Source of the DNA: Ensifer adhaerens
Lineage (GTDB): Bacteria > Pseudomonadota > Alphaproteobacteria > Rhizobiales > Rhizobiaceae
Assembly: GCF_002940685.1 (NCBI RefSeq)
Contig: NZ_PNFP01000016.1
Span: forward strand, 62,001-126,000
Length of the DNA: 64,000 bases
Direction of reading: 5' to 3'
Below the pieces are notes generated by a model. That model had not been told where the DNA came from and searched no databases. It was given only the letters and a program-made list of their open reading frames with translations. The stretch's first letter is position 1, and each line of letters opens with the position of its first letter. Both the position numbers and the translations under genes were made by a program. Positions 62,511 to 64,000 of this stretch are shown piece after piece.

Positions 62511-63488
62511 ATGAAAACCCTCAATACATTGCTTGGCGCCGTTGCCGCCCTTTCAATTTTTGCCGTTTCCGCCAACGCACAAACCTATCCCGAACGTTCG
62601 ATCACCATGGTCGTGCCCTTCTCCGCCGGTGGCCCGACGGATACGGTTGCGCGCCTGGTCGCTGAATCCATGTCGAAGGATCTCGGCCAGCAGATCATCG
62701 TCGAGAATGTCGGCGGTGCCGGCGGCACGCTCGGCGCCGGTCGCGTCGCCCAGGCCGATCCGGACGGCTACACCGTACTGCTCCACCACATCGGCATGGC
62801 GACCAGCGCGACGCTCTACCGCAAGCTTGCCTATGACACGCTGAACGCCTTCGAATATGTCGGCCTCGTCACCGAAGTGCCGATGACCATCGTCGCGCGC
62901 AAGGACCTCGAGCCGACCGACCTCAAGGGTCTCGTCGAATATGTGAAGGCGAACAAGGACACGGTCACCGTCGCCAACGCCGGCATCGGCGCCGCCTCGC
63001 ATCTCTGCGGCATGATGTTCATGAGCGCCATCGAAACACCGCTGACGACCGTCCCCTACAAGGGCACCGGCCCGGCGATGACCGATCTCCTCGGCGGCCA
63101 GGTCGACATCATGTGCGACCAGACCACCAACACCACGAAGCAGATCCAGGGCGGCACGATCAAGGCCTATGCGGTCACCTCGCCCGAGCGCCTCAAGGTC
63201 TTCCCTGACCTGCCGACCACCTCCGAAGGCGGCCTGCCGAACCTTCAGGTCGGCATCTGGCACGGCATCTACACGCCGAAGGGTACGCCCGCCGAAGTGA
63301 ACGAGCGCCTGTCGAAGTCGCTGCAGGTCGCGCTCAAGGATGCCAACGTCGTCGCACGCTTCGGTGAACTCGGCACCGAGCCGTCCTCGGACGCCGACGC
63401 CACCCCGGCCGCACTGAAGACCAAGCTCGAAGGCGAGATCGCCCGCTGGAAGCCGGTGATCGAAGCTGCCGGCCAGTACGCCGACTGA
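62511..63488 (+). CDS. tctC: Tripartite tricarboxylate transporter, periplasmic binding protein
   Basis: A 325-residue TctC/Bug-type solute receptor. The signal peptide ends near residue 23 (VSANA-QTYPER). The family motifs are RSITMVVPFSAGGPTDTVARLVAE, IIVENVGGAGGTLGAGRVAQADPDGYT and YKGTGPAMTDLLGGQVDIMCDQ. It hands a carboxylate to the TctAB membrane proteins, the first of which starts 216 bp downstream. A strong GGAGGAAG precedes the ATG at 62511. The ligand may be citrate or another carboxylic acid; Bug proteins vary widely. Confidence 0.92.
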   Translation: MKTLNTLLGAVAALSIFAVSANAQTYPERSITMVVPFSAGGPTDTVARLVAESMSKDLGQQIIVENVGGAGGTLGAGRVAQADPDGYTVLLHHIGMATSATLYRKLAYDTLNAFEYVGLVTEVPMTIVARKDLEPTDLKGLVEYVKANKDTVTVANAGIGAASHLCGMMFMSAIETPLTTVPYKGTGPAMTDLLGGQVDIMCDQTTNTTKQIQGGTIKAYAVTSPERLKVFPDLPTTSEGGLPNLQVGIWHGIYTPKGTPAEVNERLSKSLQVALKDANVVARFGELGTEPSSDADATPAALKTKLEGEIARWKPVIEAAGQYAD

Positions 63489-63502
63489 TCCGTCACTCAT
63501 CG

Positions 63503-63535
63503 CGCCGCGCTCTCGATCGATGTCGGAGCGCGGCG
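63503..63535. terminator. Hairpin between tctC and tctB, likely attenuator
   Basis: CGCCGCGCTC (63503-63512) pairs perfectly with GAGCGCGGCG (63526-63535) around a 13-nt loop. No T-run follows, so it probably sets the excess of binding protein over membrane subunits rather than ending transcription. Confidence 0.5.
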
Positions 63536-63575
63536 GTTCTGACATGGGACGTTCGGGCGGTATCCGAGAGGAGCC

Positions 63576-63664
63576 GTCAACAGCGGTTGACAGCTGTCAA
63601 CGCGGTATAGCCCAATGTGCGAACCCGGCGTGAGCCGGCAATGCCAATGCGGGAGGCCGTCAAC
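63576..63664. promoter_or_regulatory. Phased GTCAAC/GTTGAC half-sites before tctB
   Basis: GTCAAC (63576-63581), GTTGAC (63586-63591) and GTCAAC (63596-63601) are spaced exactly 10 bp apart, and a fourth GTCAAC is at 63659-63664. The second and third form a perfect 16-bp palindrome, GTTGACAGCTGTCAAC (63586-63601). This looks like a regulator binding array inside the tct operon. Confidence 0.45.
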
Positions 63665-63704
63665 GCCTCGGCCCGGCTACCCCGCTAAAAGAAATGGGGA
63701 CACG

Positions 63705-64000
63705 ATGAAATCACTCTCCTTCGATAGCACCAACGCGCTCTGCGGCGGCATCTTGACTGCGGTCGGGCTGTTCTTCGCCTGGCAGGCCTTCAACCTGGAG
63801 CTCGGCACCGCCTTTCGCATGGGCCCCGGCTATTTCCCGCTCTTGCTTGCGATCATCCTGACGCTCCTTGGCATCGTGATCCTGGTGCAATCCACGCGCG
63901 TCCAGGGGGAGCCGATCGGCGCGATCGCCTTGCGCGGCATGCTCTTCATTCTGCCGGCGCCTGTTTTCTTCGGCCTGACCGTCCGCGGTCTTGGCTTCGT
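63705..64000 (+). CDS. tctB: Tripartite tricarboxylate transporter, TctB small membrane subunit (partial)
   Basis: The first 98 residues of a protein cut by the window end. It starts MKSLSFDSTNALCGGILTAV and has the TctB pattern of a membrane helix, then a loop with GTAFRMGPGYFPLLLAIILTLLGIVIL, and a third hydrophobic stretch. TctB is the small subunit that works with the large TctA channel, expected just beyond the window. GGGGA lies 7-8 nt before the ATG. Confidence 0.88.
   Translation, partial: MKSLSFDSTNALCGGILTAVGLFFAWQAFNLELGTAFRMGPGYFPLLLAIILTLLGIVILVQSTRVQGEPIGAIALRGMLFILPAPVFFGLTVRGLGF

Overview
The window is 64 kb of gene-dense, GC-rich DNA. Its style is that of a plant-associated alphaproteobacterium, most likely a rhizobium close to Ensifer/Sinorhizobium. 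This is inferred from the gene content: an Lrp-type regulator divergent from a genuine ACC deaminase gene, an IalB-family protein, an Ochrobactrum-type D-aminopeptidase, many ABC and tripartite transporters, and several divergent LysR/IclR pairs. I see no rRNA, tRNA, CRISPR array, insertion sequence or phage gene. The high transporter and catabolic load would suit a chromid or megaplasmid, but no replication gene is present to test that.

Layout. (1) 64-10333: a catabolic and uptake module. It has an Asp/Glu-racemase-like gene, a family-5 peptide-type ABC transporter (binding protein, two permeases, a fused double ATPase), a cog3964 amidohydrolase/deacetylase, a RidA-like protein, an IclR regulator and a SelA/DgaE-like PLP enzyme. 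Palindromes sharing TATTCC half-sites lie before both transcription units. (2) 10427-14504: acdR/acdS (ACC deaminase) followed by a homodimeric 2-oxoacid dehydrogenase E1-like enzyme that could use the 2-oxobutyrate AcdS makes. A decayed ATPase tail follows. (3) 15007-19938: an ABC exporter, a secreted GH5 glycosidase and a membrane adenylate cyclase. (4) 19996-31484: a petrobactin-type siderophore cluster on the minus strand, in the order asbA-asbB-asbC-asbDE-asbF, with AsbD and AsbE fused in one polypeptide. It is preceded by a DUF2218 gene, an STN-domain TonB receptor, FecR and FecI. The biosynthetic genes overlap by 4-17 bp, so they are probably co-translated.

(5) 31636-45246: a patchwork of small stress and metabolism units: LysR/aldehyde dehydrogenase, TerC, GNAT, a YghU-type GST with an unknown partner, a second GST, an SDR, a VOC protein, LysR/DJ-1, GlxA/HD hydrolase, an ArsR-SRPBCC-membrane protein operon and a flavin reductase. 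Strong operator-like dyads mark several of these. (6) 45414-52323: a large autotransporter overlapping an ialB-like gene, divergent from two tandem LytS-type kinases and one LytTR response regulator. The element GGCTTTCTGCAAAC(G/C)G is repeated in both control regions. This looks like a self-contained surface-protein regulon and is the best candidate here for an undescribed system. (7) 52327-64000: LysR/GST/three-domain flavo-iron-sulfur oxidoreductase, a soluble class III cyclase, a second ABC exporter, D-aminopeptidase, a pseudouridine synthase, and the start of a tripartite tricarboxylate transporter (tctC, tctB running off the window).

Start codons were chosen by Shine-Dalgarno spacing and family length. 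Function calls rest on recognised motifs and remembered family sequences, not on searches.
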